DNA of 64,000 nucleotides from Microvirga lotononidis (GCF_034627025.1 NZ_CP141050.1:310001-374000); one strand, 5' to 3'; counted from the first letter of the stretch, positions 16,895 to 26,916 are shown. The notes: a model not told the origin generated them from the letters alone. Program-made: numbers and translations.

Positions 16895-18154
16895 TCAGGC
16901 CCGACCATGGGATACGCGCGAGCGACGCGCTAAGGAGTCGACGATGACTGCAATGGCCAGCACGGCGCCAGTGATCATGTACCGGAGCGATGAGGAGAGA
17001 TCGAGGAGCGTCAGTCCGCTTGCGATCGACTGGATGACGATGATGCCGAGCAGGGCCGAATAGGCGCTGCCGCGGCCGCCGAACAGGCTGGTCCCACCGA
17101 TGACGGCGGCGGCGATGGCGTTCAGATTGATGTCGCCGGTGCCCGCCTGCTGGCTCGCGGACGCAAGACGCGCGGCGGAGAGAATGCCTCCGGCCGCGGC
17201 AAGGCCCGAGCAGAGCATGAACGCGGTCATGTAGATGAAGCGCACATTGATGCCCGCGCGGCGCGCGGCCTCACGATTGCCGCCGACCGCCAGCATCTGG
17301 CGGCCCCATTTCGTGCGCGTGAGGGCATAGTTCATTATCACGACGAGGCCCACGAAGAGGCCGAACATCCACGGGATACCGCGATCGAGGTTGAGGTAAT
17401 AGACGACGAATCCGAGAACGACGGTGACCAGAACGCAGCGCAGGAGCAGGCTGGTCAGCGGCTGAGGCGACAATCCTGCTTCGCGCCTCCGGGCTGCAGT
17501 GCGGTAGCCCAGCACGAACATCACGATCCCGGGGAGAGCCGCAAGGGCGTAGGAAACGGGATCCGGCATCACGAGCAACTGGCCGAAGTTCACCAGGGGC
17601 GCTTCATAGGGCAGGTTGATCGAGCCGGTGGAGCCGAGCAGGTAGAGCTGCAGGCCCAGGATGGACAGAAGGCCCGCGAGGGTCACCACGAAGCTCGGCA
17701 TACCGAAGCGGTTGAACAGGACCGCATAGAGCGCGCCTATCAGAACGCCGAAGACGAGCGCCGCCAGAATAGCGATCGCGACGGGCCAGCCCTGGTTGAC
17801 CCACAGCACGCCGATGAGCGCGGATGCGAATCCGCTGACCGATCCCACCGACAGATCGATTTCGCCGACAATCAGGATGCACACGATTCCGAGCGCGATC
17901 ACGCCGACCGTCGAGCAATCGAACAGAAGATTGACGAGATTGTTCGGCGCCAAGAACACCGGATTGAGGCTTTGAAAGACTGTCCAGATGATCGCCAGGC
18001 CGACCACCACCGGAAGCGAGCCGAGATCGCCGGAGCGGATCCTGTCCCAAAAAGCGCGGGCCGAGCCACCGATGCCTTCCGCGTGCTTCACGCGCTCGTC
18101 CCTGCGGTCGAGAAGCGGAGCGGCCTGCGCGTTCTGCTCTGCACCCTTGGTCAT
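16895..18154 (-). CDS. Sugar/pentitol ABC transporter permease (XylH/RbsC family)
   Basis: 419 residues with about ten to twelve membrane segments; a BPD_transp_2 (PF02653) permease. The long form with the segment INLPYEAPLVNFG and a conserved GEIDLSVGSVSGFASALIGV motif resembles XylH. Near the end, LNAIAAAVIGGTSLFGGRGS is the coupling-region signature of this family. The start codon overlaps the ATPase stop by four bases, so the two are coupled. With the dehydrogenase downstream the substrate is probably ribitol or a related pentitol (inference). Confidence 0.88.
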   Translation of the reverse strand: MTKGAEQNAQAAPLLDRRDERVKHAEGIGGSARAFWDRIRSGDLGSLPVVVGLAIIWTVFQSLNPVFLAPNNLVNLLFDCSTVGVIALGIVCILIVGEIDLSVGSVSGFASALIGVLWVNQGWPVAIAILAALVFGVLIGALYAVLFNRFGMPSFVVTLAGLLSILGLQLYLLGSTGSINLPYEAPLVNFGQLLVMPDPVSYALAALPGIVMFVLGYRTAARRREAGLSPQPLTSLLLRCVLVTVVLGFVVYYLNLDRGIPWMFGLFVGLVVIMNYALTRTKWGRQMLAVGGNREAARRAGINVRFIYMTAFMLCSGLAAAGGILSAARLASASQQAGTGDINLNAIAAAVIGGTSLFGGRGSAYSALLGIIVIQSIASGLTLLDLSSSLRYMITGAVLAIAVIVDSLARRSRVSHGRA

Positions 18155-18975
18155 GGGCGTTCCTCCAGTGCCGGGCCTTGCGTGCTTTGCGCTTGGCGTC
18201 GGCTGGCGCGGCGCGAGACCGAGTTGTTCGCCGCGCCCGTGATGGCGCTGACGAGTTCCTGGTTCGACGAATCGGGCTCGAAGACGCCGTTGTTGCGGCC
18301 GAGCCTGAGCACGACGATGCGGTCCGCGACGGCGCGCACGTCCTCCATGTTGTGGCTGATCATGATGACCCCGAGGCCCCGATCGCTGATGCGCTCGATC
18401 AGGTCGAGCACCTCGGCCGTCTGCGCGACGCCGAGGGCGGCCGTGGGCTCGTCCAGCAGAATGAGCTTGGGCTCGAGCAGCAGCGAGCGCGCGATGGCGA
18501 CGGTTTGGCGCTGGCCGCCCGAGAGGGAGGCTACGGGCTCCCGCACGCTGGGGATGCGCGCGGACAATTCGTTGAGCAGGGTCCAAGCCTTCAGCTCCAT
18601 GGACACCTCGTCGAGCCGGTAGGGGCTGAGCTCGCGGCCGAGGAAGATGTTGGCGACCACATCGAGGTTTTCGCACAGGGCGAGATCCTGAAATACGGTC
18701 GCGATCCCGAGGGCGAGCGCCGCGCTGGGATCGGGGAGTGTCACCGGCTTGCCGCGGAAGGTGATCGATCCGGAGCTCGGCTGGTGCACTCCCGCCAGGA
18801 TCTTGACGAGCGTCGACTTGCCCGCGCCGTTGTCGCCGACAAGGGCCACGACCTCACCTGCATGCACGTCCAGATCGATGTCGGTCAAAGCCGAAACGGC
18901 ACCGAAATGCTTCGAGATGCCGCGCAGGCTGAGCACTGGTTCGCGCGTATTGCGCGGCTCCTGGGTTCTGGCCAT
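18151..18975 (-). CDS. Sugar ABC transporter ATP-binding protein (single-domain, XylG/FrcA type)
   Basis: 274 residues. Walker A GDNGAGKST, Q-loop VFQDLALCENL, signature LSGGQRQ, Walker B LILLDEP and the H-loop ISHN are all intact. It has a single ATPase domain, unlike the duplicated RbsA form, so it is expected to dimerise. It lies between the binding protein and the permease; a strong hairpin separates it from the binding-protein gene. Confidence 0.9.
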   Translation of the reverse strand: MARTQEPRNTREPVLSLRGISKHFGAVSALTDIDLDVHAGEVVALVGDNGAGKSTLVKILAGVHQPSSGSITFRGKPVTLPDPSAALALGIATVFQDLALCENLDVVANIFLGRELSPYRLDEVSMELKAWTLLNELSARIPSVREPVASLSGGQRQTVAIARSLLLEPKLILLDEPTAALGVAQTAEVLDLIERISDRGLGVIMISHNMEDVRAVADRIVVLRLGRNNGVFEPDSSNQELVSAITGAANNSVSRRASRRQAQSTQGPALEERP

Positions 18976-19018
18976 TCTTCCTCAACTCCGCAAGCGCCTT
19001 GCCGGCGCCACGCATGAC

Positions 19019-19045
19019 GTCCGGCTGCCCGTAAGGCAGCCGGAC
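19019..19045 (-). terminator. Intercistronic 11-bp perfect hairpin after the binding-protein gene
   Basis: GTCCGGCTGCC and GGCAGCCGGAC form a perfect 11-bp stem with a 5-base loop, 12 bases past the binding-protein stop and 43 bases before the ATPase start. No U run follows on the minus strand, so it more likely protects upstream mRNA or partly attenuates, giving more binding protein than ATPase. Confidence 0.7.
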
Positions 19046-19057
19046 GGAGTTCGCTGT

Positions 19058-20134
19058 TTACTGGGTGATGCCCAGCTTCTTGCAGCCTTCCGCATAACGG
19101 CCCGAGCAGAGCTGTTCGGCTGTATTGATGTTCTTGTTGATGATCTCCGCCTTCAGGTTATCCGCCGTGATTACGGCAGGCACGAACAGCTTGGACGGCG
19201 TGTTGAAGAGCGTCGTGTCGGCTTTCGGCGTTTCGCCGCCCAGGAGTTGAATGGCGACATTCGCAGCGGCGGCGGCCACGATCTCGCTCGGCTTGGAGAT
19301 CGTGTTGTACTGATCGCCGGCGATGATCAGCTGCAGGGCCGCAATCGTCGCATCGTTGCCGGTGACGGGCGGAACCGGGTTCATGCCGGCAGCCTTGAAC
19401 GCCGCGATGGCGCCGCCTGCCGTGCCGTCATTTGCCGCCACCACGCCGAGAATGTTCTTGTTGAAGCGGGTGATCTGGCCGCTGGCCCATTGCTGCGCCT
19501 TCGGGGGCGCCCATTCCGGCGTGTCGAATTCCGCCAGTATCGGGTAGCCGCTGTTGTCGAGACCCTCGTGGATACCCTTCTTGATCAGGCCCGCAGCCGC
19601 GTCGGTCGGTGAGCCGTTGATCTGCAGAACTCCCATGCCGCTCCCGGCCGTGACATTGGATTTCTTCAGGTGCTGCACCAGCGAATCCGCGATGGACTTG
19701 CCGATGGCCTGATTGTCGAACGAGACGTAGAAATCGGCCTTCGCATCGGGGATTGGGCGATCATAGGCAATCACCTTGATGCCCTGGCCCTGCGCTTGCT
19801 TCACCAGCGAGGCGGCTGCGGCGGAATCGACCGGGTCGAGCACGATCACCTTCGCACCCTGCGAGACCGCGGAGTTGAATTGCTGCTGCTGGCGCGACAC
19901 GTTCGCATCGGCATTCTGATAGATGACCTTGCAGGTCGGGCAGAGCTTTTCCATCTCGGCCTTGAAGCCGGGGAAGTCGTGCTCCTCATAGCGGGTGGAG
20001 GCCTGATCGGGCATCAGGAACGCCACCGTGGCGTTGGTCAGCTTCGCGTTCTGGGCCATGGCAACGCCGGTTCCGACGAGCAGGGACAGAGTCAGCGTCG
20101 CGAGGCCGCCGAGTTTCCATGAAGACTTGATCAT
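19058..20134 (-). CDS. Sugar ABC transporter periplasmic substrate-binding protein (XylF-like)
   Basis: 358 residues from the ATG at 20134 (the frame opens five codons earlier). Signal peptide MIKSSWKLGGLATLTLSLLV ending AMAQN. Type I periplasmic binding fold (Peripla_BP_4): VAFLMPDQASTRYEEHDFPG, KVIVLDPVDSAAAASLV, GIKVIAYDRPIPDAKADFYV, VVAANDGTAGG and PVTGNDATIAALQLI are typical of xylose-binding proteins. First structural gene of the leftward operon. Confidence 0.9.
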   Translation of the reverse strand: MIKSSWKLGGLATLTLSLLVGTGVAMAQNAKLTNATVAFLMPDQASTRYEEHDFPGFKAEMEKLCPTCKVIYQNADANVSRQQQQFNSAVSQGAKVIVLDPVDSAAAASLVKQAQGQGIKVIAYDRPIPDAKADFYVSFDNQAIGKSIADSLVQHLKKSNVTAGSGMGVLQINGSPTDAAAGLIKKGIHEGLDNSGYPILAEFDTPEWAPPKAQQWASGQITRFNKNILGVVAANDGTAGGAIAAFKAAGMNPVPPVTGNDATIAALQLIIAGDQYNTISKPSEIVAAAAANVAIQLLGGETPKADTTLFNTPSKLFVPAVITADNLKAEIINKNINTAEQLCSGRYAEGCKKLGITQ

Positions 20135-20218
20135 TCGTTTCTCTCCCATTTGTACTTGTTGTAGGGCAGGCGAACCGCCTGTCTCGTGGACAGGACCATG
20201 CCGCTCCCCGGTGCGCCC

Positions 20219-21196
20219 TCAGCAGAGCACTTCTTCCTGCGGGCCCTCGTGCGGGGCCCGGCCGTTCTCTCGTGGATTGAGGTGGTATTGTCTGGCGCCT
20301 CCCTGAGAAGACATGGCCGTCTTGGCCGCGTTGCCGTTGTCGAGCAGAAGACGCCGGAACTGAGAGGGCGTCATGCCTTTTTCGGCCAAGAATTGGCGGT
20401 TGAAATTGGACAGATTATTGTAGCCGACCTCATAGCAGATGCTGATGATCGAGGCCTGCTCGTCACTCATCAGGATTTGGCATGCGAGATTGATGCGTAA
20501 TCGCTTGACGTACTGCACCAGGGACATGCCCGTGTGCTGGCGAAAGGCGCGCGAGAAACTGCTTGTCGATTGGCTGGCAATCGCCGCAAGATTCGCCTCG
20601 CCGAAGGGCTGTGTCAGGTTCTCGCGGATAAAGGCAAGCGCCTTGTTAATCCCGACAGACATGTACCCCGACGGGTCAGGCAGGTAGCTGGCGCTGGCCA
20701 GCATCCGCGATCCCGTCACACGGCTCAGCAATCCGGCGATCAACATGAACAATTCAATGCGGCGCACGCCCTGTGCGTCCATCATCTCGGCCATCAGAGG
20801 AGCAATCTCATGGCTCGTCTCCCGGCTGAAGAGAACCCCGCGCCGGGAGGATTCCAGGACCGGCGACAGCGCTGCGAGTTCAGGCAGCGCCGTCATGGCT
20901 CCGCTGATGAAGCCCTCGCTGAACTGGATGATGCGGCAGCGGAGGGGAACGACCCTGTCCTTTGGAACATCGCTCACCCAGTTGTGCGGAAGGTTCGGTC
21001 CGGTGAGCACCAGATTGCAGGGATCGAATTCGCCGATGAAGTCGCCGACGAAATAGCGCCCCTTGGTGGCAACCACCTGATGCAGTTCGTATTCGGGATG
21101 AAAGTGCCAGCGCACCGTGCGATAGGGATAGCCGTGCGACCAGGCGGCGAACGACTCGCCAGGCCTTATCTGAACGACTTCTAGATCCGGCTCCAT
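20219..21196 (-). CDS. AraC-family transcriptional regulator
   Basis: 325 residues from the ATG at 21196. N-terminal cupin-like sensing domain (HGYPYRTVRWHFHPEYELHQ) and a C-terminal pair of helix-turn-helix motifs (FGEANLAAIASQSTSSFSRA and ISICYEVGYNNLSNFNRQFL). It lies upstream of, and in line with, the pentitol transport operon, so it probably activates it in response to the sugar alcohol (inference). The frame is open about 117 codons further upstream, but that part is not family-like. The C-terminal tail of about 40 residues is unstructured. Confidence 0.85.
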   Translation of the reverse strand: MEPDLEVVQIRPGESFAAWSHGYPYRTVRWHFHPEYELHQVVATKGRYFVGDFIGEFDPCNLVLTGPNLPHNWVSDVPKDRVVPLRCRIIQFSEGFISGAMTALPELAALSPVLESSRRGVLFSRETSHEIAPLMAEMMDAQGVRRIELFMLIAGLLSRVTGSRMLASASYLPDPSGYMSVGINKALAFIRENLTQPFGEANLAAIASQSTSSFSRAFRQHTGMSLVQYVKRLRINLACQILMSDEQASIISICYEVGYNNLSNFNRQFLAEKGMTPSQFRRLLLDNGNAAKTAMSSQGGARQYHLNPRENGRAPHEGPQEEVLC

Positions 21197-22274
21197 GTCC
21201 GTTTCCTCCAGGTCGATGCGGATGGCCGCAGCGCCCTTCGCTCCCAGCCGGCCGACTTTGTCTCGGCTCTTGCTGGCACTGACGGTAATCTCCGGCACCG
21301 GCACGTGCCAGCACGTTTTTAAGTTCTCGCCGATACTTTTTTGACATTCGGCGACGAAGATCTCATCAATATGGATGCAGCATGCTTTTCCGGAAGGCCG
21401 GGCGGCCTGATGGAGACGGTGATTGCTTGTGAGGACAAGGACGGCGATGCTCACGCAATCGCACTCCTCCATTTGGCCCGTATTCTCCTTGTCGTGCTCA
21501 CGTTGCCTTAGGCAACCGGCTGGCGCCATCGATACCCTCGTGACCACCCAAGATGTTCCGAGTCCTTCGTATCTGTTATAATATTAAGAAAAGGCCATCG
21601 CGCCCTGGCAATCCAAGAACTATCTCCGTCGTAGACCGGCATATTCACGGAACGCAAAGGAATCGTAGTGGTGCGTAGCCGCGACGCCGCACATCACCTG
21701 CGCCACGCCACCTTTGAGTAGCACACTGAAGTGCCGACGTTCGCAAAGCGGCCGGAACGTGAAATTTTGACCCGATCCAGACCTTAGCAGCATCCACGTG
21801 ATGAGGCCGCTGGTCTACTGGGATGAGTATGTCAGGAACGTCAGGCTGGCAGGAGCGCCCTCCACTCTATCCTGGGGCCGAACGACTCCGCCACCAGGAT
21901 CTCCGGGGCAAAGGAGCGACGCGATAGGCCAGCCGCGGGTCGCTCGTCGCCGTCGTATTCGAAGGCGCTCGGCACTCCCGCGGCTCTCATGTCCTAGGAT
22001 GATCTCCACAAAAGCGCAAAAATTTGGCTGCAACCACCGATCCGACTGGCGATGACGCAATAAGCCCCAGGGCAAGTTCGGTCGAATTCTTCATCCGCTA
22101 ATCGAGACAGACACGCTCAGACACTTATTTTGAGGTATACGAACAAGTTCCTGAGGCGCACGGACAAGTGGTCTCAGGAAAATAGTGCTATAGCGCCTCC
22201 AAAGCTCGCCAAACGCGTCGCGGCCATTCGCCGCGAAGGTATGAGCGAACAGAGTTTTCCGAACGGGGGCAAGC
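21197..22274. other. Long intergenic region
   Basis: About 1.08 kb between the AraC gene and the autotransporter. Frames here are short and not protein-like. An AT-rich patch (TCTGTTATAATATTAAG near 21568) could hold the araC promoter: TATAAT-like on the plus strand. The rest has no repeat or RNA structure that I can support. Confidence 0.4.
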
Positions 22275-25178
22275 GTGGGGCACAACCGCAACTCGCAGGA
22301 CCAGTTATCATTTTTCCCTCTGAGAGTAAGCACTCCTGGTGCCCACCTTGTCAGGCCAGCAGCGGCGCTGCGTCTGCGACGTGCGTTCCGCCACGCGCTG
22401 TTCATGACAACTGCTCTGGTGGGCATCGTCATCCTTGCCGCTACCAGCCCCATGTCGGCGAGGGCGGATGGCGGCCGCGGCGGCGCTGGCGATTCGGCCG
22501 GCAAGGTATCCGGTGGGTCCGGAGGCAGTGGCAGCACTGGAGCAAACGGCGGGATCGGCGCCGAGTGGCAGGCTGGCGCTGATGGCGGCGGGGGCGGGGG
22601 CGGAGGAGCGGCTGGCGGCGGTAAGGGCGGCCAGCCCGGCACACGCGAAGGCCTCCCGCGCAACCCGTCCGCTGGCGGCGCCGGCGGAACGGCGGGCTCT
22701 TCGCGTGGCGCCAATGGTGTTTCGTCTTCCGATGCCTACACCGGGGGCGGGGGCGGGGGCGGGGGCGCGCACGCGGCTGATGTTGCAGCAGGTCCCCTGC
22801 CGACCCGAGATCTCTGGGGTGGCAGAGGCGGCAACGGCGGAGACAGTATGGGGGCTGGCGGCGGTGGAGGCGGGGCCGGCGGGTTCGGTGCGGTCGTCAG
22901 GTCCACAGCACACGTGATTGTCGGTCACGATTACGTCGGCGGCAGCGGCGGCTGGGGCGGTAGAGGGGATCTTGGTGGTGCAGGCGGGGATGGTGGGGTC
23001 GGCCTTTATCTTGAGGGCGCTTCTAACACTGTTATGGTCACACGCTCCGGCACCGTAGCGGGCGGAAGTGGTGGCACAGGTGGCGATGCATTTCTTTGGC
23101 AAGCCGGCGACGGAGGAGATGGTGGGGCGGGCATCGAAGCCAGCCACACCGTCATCACCAACCAGGGCACCGTCCTCGGCGGCGATGCCGGATACGGTGC
23201 AAAAGGCCCGCGCGATCCCGGTATCAACGGAATTGCCGGTGCTGGTATTGCAGGAGCAGACCTGTCGATCACCAACTCTGGCAAGATCTCGGGTGGCTAC
23301 AACGTTGGCATGACCTACGGGACCGCAATCAACTTCACGGGCGGAACCAATACGCTCACCCTCATGGACGGCTCCGTTATCAACGGAGGGGTGAACCTCG
23401 CCACGGGCAGTCTTACGGTTACAAACGCGTCTGGTCAGACGCTACAAGGCGGCATTTCTGGCTCCGGCTCTCTCACCAAGAACGGACTAGGCGTATTGAC
23501 CCTGACTGGGCCAAGCAGCTTTTCCGGAACCACCATCATCGACGAGGGCCGCCTAGCAGTGGACGGCTCGCTGTCACAGTCCATCATCACGGTCTCAGGC
23601 GGCTCATTGAGCGGCAGCGGTACAGTGGGCGGGATCGCGGTCCAGAGTGGCGGCATGGTCGCCCCAGGCAACTCGATCGGCACACTGAATGTCAGAGGCA
23701 ATGTCCGCTTCGCGCCGGGTTCGATTTACCAGGTCGAGATCAACCGCTCTGGGCAGTCCGACAGGATCGCGGCCACCGGCACTGCCACCCTGAATGGCGG
23801 CACGGTGCACATTCTCCCGGATCAGGGCCGGTACTCGCTGTCACCCTACACCATCCTGACCGCCAAGCAGGGCGTGACGGGACAATTCACAGACACCAAG
23901 GTGGAGCACCAGTTCGCGTTCCTGAACCCGGTTCTCGATTATGGGCCCGACGCCGTCACACTGACCCTGCTCGAGCGGAAGGGTGAGCCGAACGACAACG
24001 ATAAGGGTGGTGGCCTGATCTTCAACTCCGTGGCCGAGACCCGCAACCAGTACCGTGTTGCGGACGCGGTCGAGAGGCTGGGCTTTGGCGACGCGCTGTT
24101 CGACACCGTGCTCGGCACGAGTGAAGAGGGCGCCCGTCAGGCCTTCAACGCGCTCTCGGGTGAAGCCCATGCATCTGCCGCGACCGTGGCCTATGGCGAT
24201 GCCCAACTGGTACAGAATGCGATCCTCCACCGCCTGCGTCAGCCGATGGGCTCCCGGCCCAGCTTGGCTCAAGGCTCATACAGCGCGGCCTATGCGGCCG
24301 CCCGAACTGGGGCTGGTTCGCAAGCGGTTGCCGTTGCGTCGATCTCTGATCCGCGCCGCTTCGCGCTCTGGGGCGAGGGCTTCGGCTCCTGGGGCCGGAT
24401 CGGCTCGAACGGCAATGCGGCCGGTCTGGAGACGGCCACGGGCGGTTTCATTCTCGGGGCCGAGGCGACGATCGACGAGGCCTATCGCATCGGCATCGCA
24501 GGCGGCTTCACCAGCACGTCCTTCGATATTGATGGCCGCCTCTCGTCCGGCACGAACGATAGCGTCTTCGGCAGCATCTACGGTGCGGCGAAGTGGGATG
24601 CCATCAATGTCCGCCTCGGAACTGTCTTAGCTTCCCATGACATGGACGTGAGCCGCACGTTCAGCTTCCCGGGTTTCTCCGATCAAGCTAATGCATCCTC
24701 CGCCGGTTCGACCCTGACGGCCTTCGGCGAGATCGGTTACGAGTTCGCTCTCAGCGGTGTGACGGTCGAACCTTTCGTCGGCGCGTCCATGATGCGCCTG
24801 CACACGGACGGCTTCCGGGAGGAGGGCGGACCAGCCGCGCTGATCGGCTACGGCCGCACCTCTGAGCTCGGCACGACCATGTTCGGCCTTCGGGCCGGGA
24901 CGCGCCTGAGCGATGAGCTTCCGTTCACCCTGCGCGGCATGGCCGGTTGGCGGCATGCCTTCGGCGATGTCGAGCCCGCCGCCTTACTGGCCTTCTCAGG
25001 TGGCGCCTCGGCCTTCACGGTTGCGGGCATCCCGATTGATCGGAATGCACTGGTGGCGGAAGCCGGGCTCGATTGGCAGGTCAACGAGGACATGACGCTC
25101 GGCGTCTCCTACTCTGGCCAGATTGGATCGCGCGCTCAGGAGCATGCGCTGAAGGGTGACTTCACGTGGCGCTTCTAA
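22275..25178 (+). CDS. Type V autotransporter, glycine-rich passenger with C-terminal beta-barrel
   Basis: 967 residues from a GTG. A long signal region (RRAFRHALFMTTALVGIVIL, then SMSARA) is followed by about 270 residues very rich in GG (for example DGGGGGGGGAAGG), then a passenger with a PATR-type repeat (SFSGTTIIDEGRLAVDGSLS and LSGSGTVGG, MVAPGNSIGTL). The last about 280 residues form the autotransporter beta-barrel (PF03797), starting near FALWGEGFGSWGRIGSNGNA and ending in FTWRF, with the terminal Phe needed by the BAM machine. Likely a surface adhesin. No protease motif was seen. The start is uncertain because no ATG precedes the signal sequence closely. Confidence 0.88.
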   Translation: MGHNRNSQDQLSFFPLRVSTPGAHLVRPAAALRLRRAFRHALFMTTALVGIVILAATSPMSARADGGRGGAGDSAGKVSGGSGGSGSTGANGGIGAEWQAGADGGGGGGGGAAGGGKGGQPGTREGLPRNPSAGGAGGTAGSSRGANGVSSSDAYTGGGGGGGGAHAADVAAGPLPTRDLWGGRGGNGGDSMGAGGGGGGAGGFGAVVRSTAHVIVGHDYVGGSGGWGGRGDLGGAGGDGGVGLYLEGASNTVMVTRSGTVAGGSGGTGGDAFLWQAGDGGDGGAGIEASHTVITNQGTVLGGDAGYGAKGPRDPGINGIAGAGIAGADLSITNSGKISGGYNVGMTYGTAINFTGGTNTLTLMDGSVINGGVNLATGSLTVTNASGQTLQGGISGSGSLTKNGLGVLTLTGPSSFSGTTIIDEGRLAVDGSLSQSIITVSGGSLSGSGTVGGIAVQSGGMVAPGNSIGTLNVRGNVRFAPGSIYQVEINRSGQSDRIAATGTATLNGGTVHILPDQGRYSLSPYTILTAKQGVTGQFTDTKVEHQFAFLNPVLDYGPDAVTLTLLERKGEPNDNDKGGGLIFNSVAETRNQYRVADAVERLGFGDALFDTVLGTSEEGARQAFNALSGEAHASAATVAYGDAQLVQNAILHRLRQPMGSRPSLAQGSYSAAYAAARTGAGSQAVAVASISDPRRFALWGEGFGSWGRIGSNGNAAGLETATGGFILGAEATIDEAYRIGIAGGFTSTSFDIDGRLSSGTNDSVFGSIYGAAKWDAINVRLGTVLASHDMDVSRTFSFPGFSDQANASSAGSTLTAFGEIGYEFALSGVTVEPFVGASMMRLHTDGFREEGGPAALIGYGRTSELGTTMFGLRAGTRLSDELPFTLRGMAGWRHAFGDVEPAALLAFSGGASAFTVAGIPIDRNALVAEAGLDWQVNEDMTLGVSYSGQIGSRAQEHALKGDFTWRF

Positions 25179-25268
25179 GAGAAGATGCCCGCTGGAGCGG
25201 ATAACCCTCGTAGGGAACTGGAGCGTTCAGCCCAAACCTCGCGCCAATGTCTCCTTGTGGCACCAACC

Positions 25269-25691
25269 TCAAAGCTCGTTCAATAGGATGCTGGTTTCGG
25301 AGTGCGTCACCCCTGGGATCTCCCGGATGTGGCTTATGATGCGATCCAGGCTGGCGAGATCCGTTGTTGAGATATCGACCACCAGATCCCATCGACCATT
25401 GGTGGAATGAATCGCGGCCGCAGCGGGGATCCGCTTCAGTGCTGCCACGACGGCGCGTGCGTCGCCTGCCCGGATCTCCACAGCCGTCACTGCCCGGACG
25501 ATGTTGGCTTCCGCCTCTGCCGAAAGACGCAGCGTGAAGCCTCGGATGATCTGGTCCCGCACCAAACGGTCGATCCGGTTCTGCACCGTGCCGCGTGAGA
25601 CGCCGAGGATACGGGCGAGGGTCGCAGCGGGGAGGCGGGAATCGCCTCGCAGGAGTTCGATCAGACGTTGGTCCGTTTCATCCAGTCGCAT
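25269..25691 (-). CDS. Lrp/AsnC-family transcriptional regulator
   Basis: 140 residues from the ATG at 25691. N-terminal winged HTH (LDETDQRLIELLRGDSRLPA, TLARILGVSRGTVQNRIDRL) and the RAM ligand-binding domain (VRAVTAVEIRAGDARAVVAA). Divergently transcribed from the arginase gene 130 bases away, a common arrangement in which an Lrp-type regulator controls arginine catabolism in response to arginine or ornithine. Confidence 0.9.
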   Translation of the reverse strand: MRLDETDQRLIELLRGDSRLPAATLARILGVSRGTVQNRIDRLVRDQIIRGFTLRLSAEAEANIVRAVTAVEIRAGDARAVVAALKRIPAAAAIHSTNGRWDLVVDISTTDLASLDRIISHIREIPGVTHSETSILLNEL

Positions 25692-25820
25692 TTGACTTGC
25701 CGTTTCGCTAACTAACTTGACATAATGCACATAAATATCACGAAATCTATCGCTTCGTTGGCTTCCTGTTGAACAGGCTATTGGTCATGCTTCGCCTTTC
25801 AACAGACGAGCTTCCACTCC

Positions 25821-26822
25821 ATGACCTTGTCCTTCGATGCTGCATTGTCCGCGAAATCCTCGGCTGTGGCCCAAGCCGTTGGCCTGATCGGCGTACCCTT
25901 CGGTCTTGCCGCCAGCGTACCTGGTACGTGCCTGGGGCCTGCCGCTGCACGGATTGTAGGCCTCGCCGAAGCACTCTCCGGTCTTGGCCACGAGGTCGTC
26001 GACCGTGGGGATCTCGCTCCGGTTCGGTCGCATTCCCGGACGTCCCGAGACATCTCCCGCCTGGGCAACCATGCCGAGGCCGTATCCCACTGGGTCGAGG
26101 CGATCCATGACGAGACGCTCGCCGCCCTGACTGAAGGGCAACGCCCTCTCATCATCGGCGGGGACCATAGTGTCTCCATGGGCTCCGTCAGCGCCGTGGC
26201 CCGTCACGCCGCCCGCGATGGCAAACGCGTGGCCGTCCTTTGGATCGACGCCCATCCCGACTTCAACACCCCGCAATCCTCGCCCTCAGGCAACATGCAC
26301 GGCATGAGCCTCGCGTTCCTGGCCGGCGACGAGGATCTTGCCGAGATCATGCGCGGGCGCGCGTTCCCGGCCATCCTGCCGACGGATATCTCCGTCATCG
26401 GGGCCCGCTCGATTGACCAGGAAGAACAGGAGGCGATCGCGGCCGCCGGCGTGCGATGCCACGACATGCGGGCGGTGGACGAGCACGGCATCCGCTACCT
26501 TGTGGAGGATGTCCTGGGCAGCATCGATCCGACGACGACCCACCTGCATGTCAGCTTCGACCTCGACGTTGTCGATCCAGCCCTCGCACCAGGCGTTGGC
26601 ACGCCAGTTCCCGGAGGCCTGAATTACCGGGAGGCGCATTACATCATGGAGCTGCTCCACGACTCCGGCCTCGTGGGATCCCTCGATGTGGTGGAACTCA
26701 ACCCAATGCGCGACATCCAGGGGCAGACCGCCAGCCTCATGGTCGACCTCGTCGGCAGCCTGTTCGGCAAGGCCATAACACTTCGGTCCCGCCAGCCGGT
26801 TGGGCTTTCCCGCGCGGCCTGA
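25821..26822 (+). CDS. rocF: Arginase
   Basis: 333 residues. Manganese-binding motifs of the ureohydrolase family are intact: GGDHSVSMGS, WIDAHPDFNTP and SFDLDVVDPALAPGVGTPVP; SGNMHGM is the arginase-type loop. It hydrolyses L-arginine to L-ornithine and urea in the cytoplasm. The next gene removes ornithine as proline. The Lrp-type regulator is divergent. The residue count is slightly above the usual 300-310 because of N-terminal and C-terminal extensions. Confidence 0.92.
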   Translation: MTLSFDAALSAKSSAVAQAVGLIGVPFGLAASVPGTCLGPAAARIVGLAEALSGLGHEVVDRGDLAPVRSHSRTSRDISRLGNHAEAVSHWVEAIHDETLAALTEGQRPLIIGGDHSVSMGSVSAVARHAARDGKRVAVLWIDAHPDFNTPQSSPSGNMHGMSLAFLAGDEDLAEIMRGRAFPAILPTDISVIGARSIDQEEQEAIAAAGVRCHDMRAVDEHGIRYLVEDVLGSIDPTTTHLHVSFDLDVVDPALAPGVGTPVPGGLNYREAHYIMELLHDSGLVGSLDVVELNPMRDIQGQTASLMVDLVGSLFGKAITLRSRQPVGLSRAA

Positions 26823-26916
26823 CCCCAACGCTCGCTCTGGAAGCGTGCAAGCATCTCCACTGTGCCCGCTGACCCGATCCTGCGGCGTCAGCGGCCAGTT
26901 ACAGGATTCAAGGACC

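Noticed and set aside
22441-23147. Repeated GGC/GGT-rich segments in the autotransporter passenger as a possible CRISPR or satellite array
   Set aside because: The repeats are codon-level Gly repeats inside one long open frame, irregular in spacing, with no spacers.
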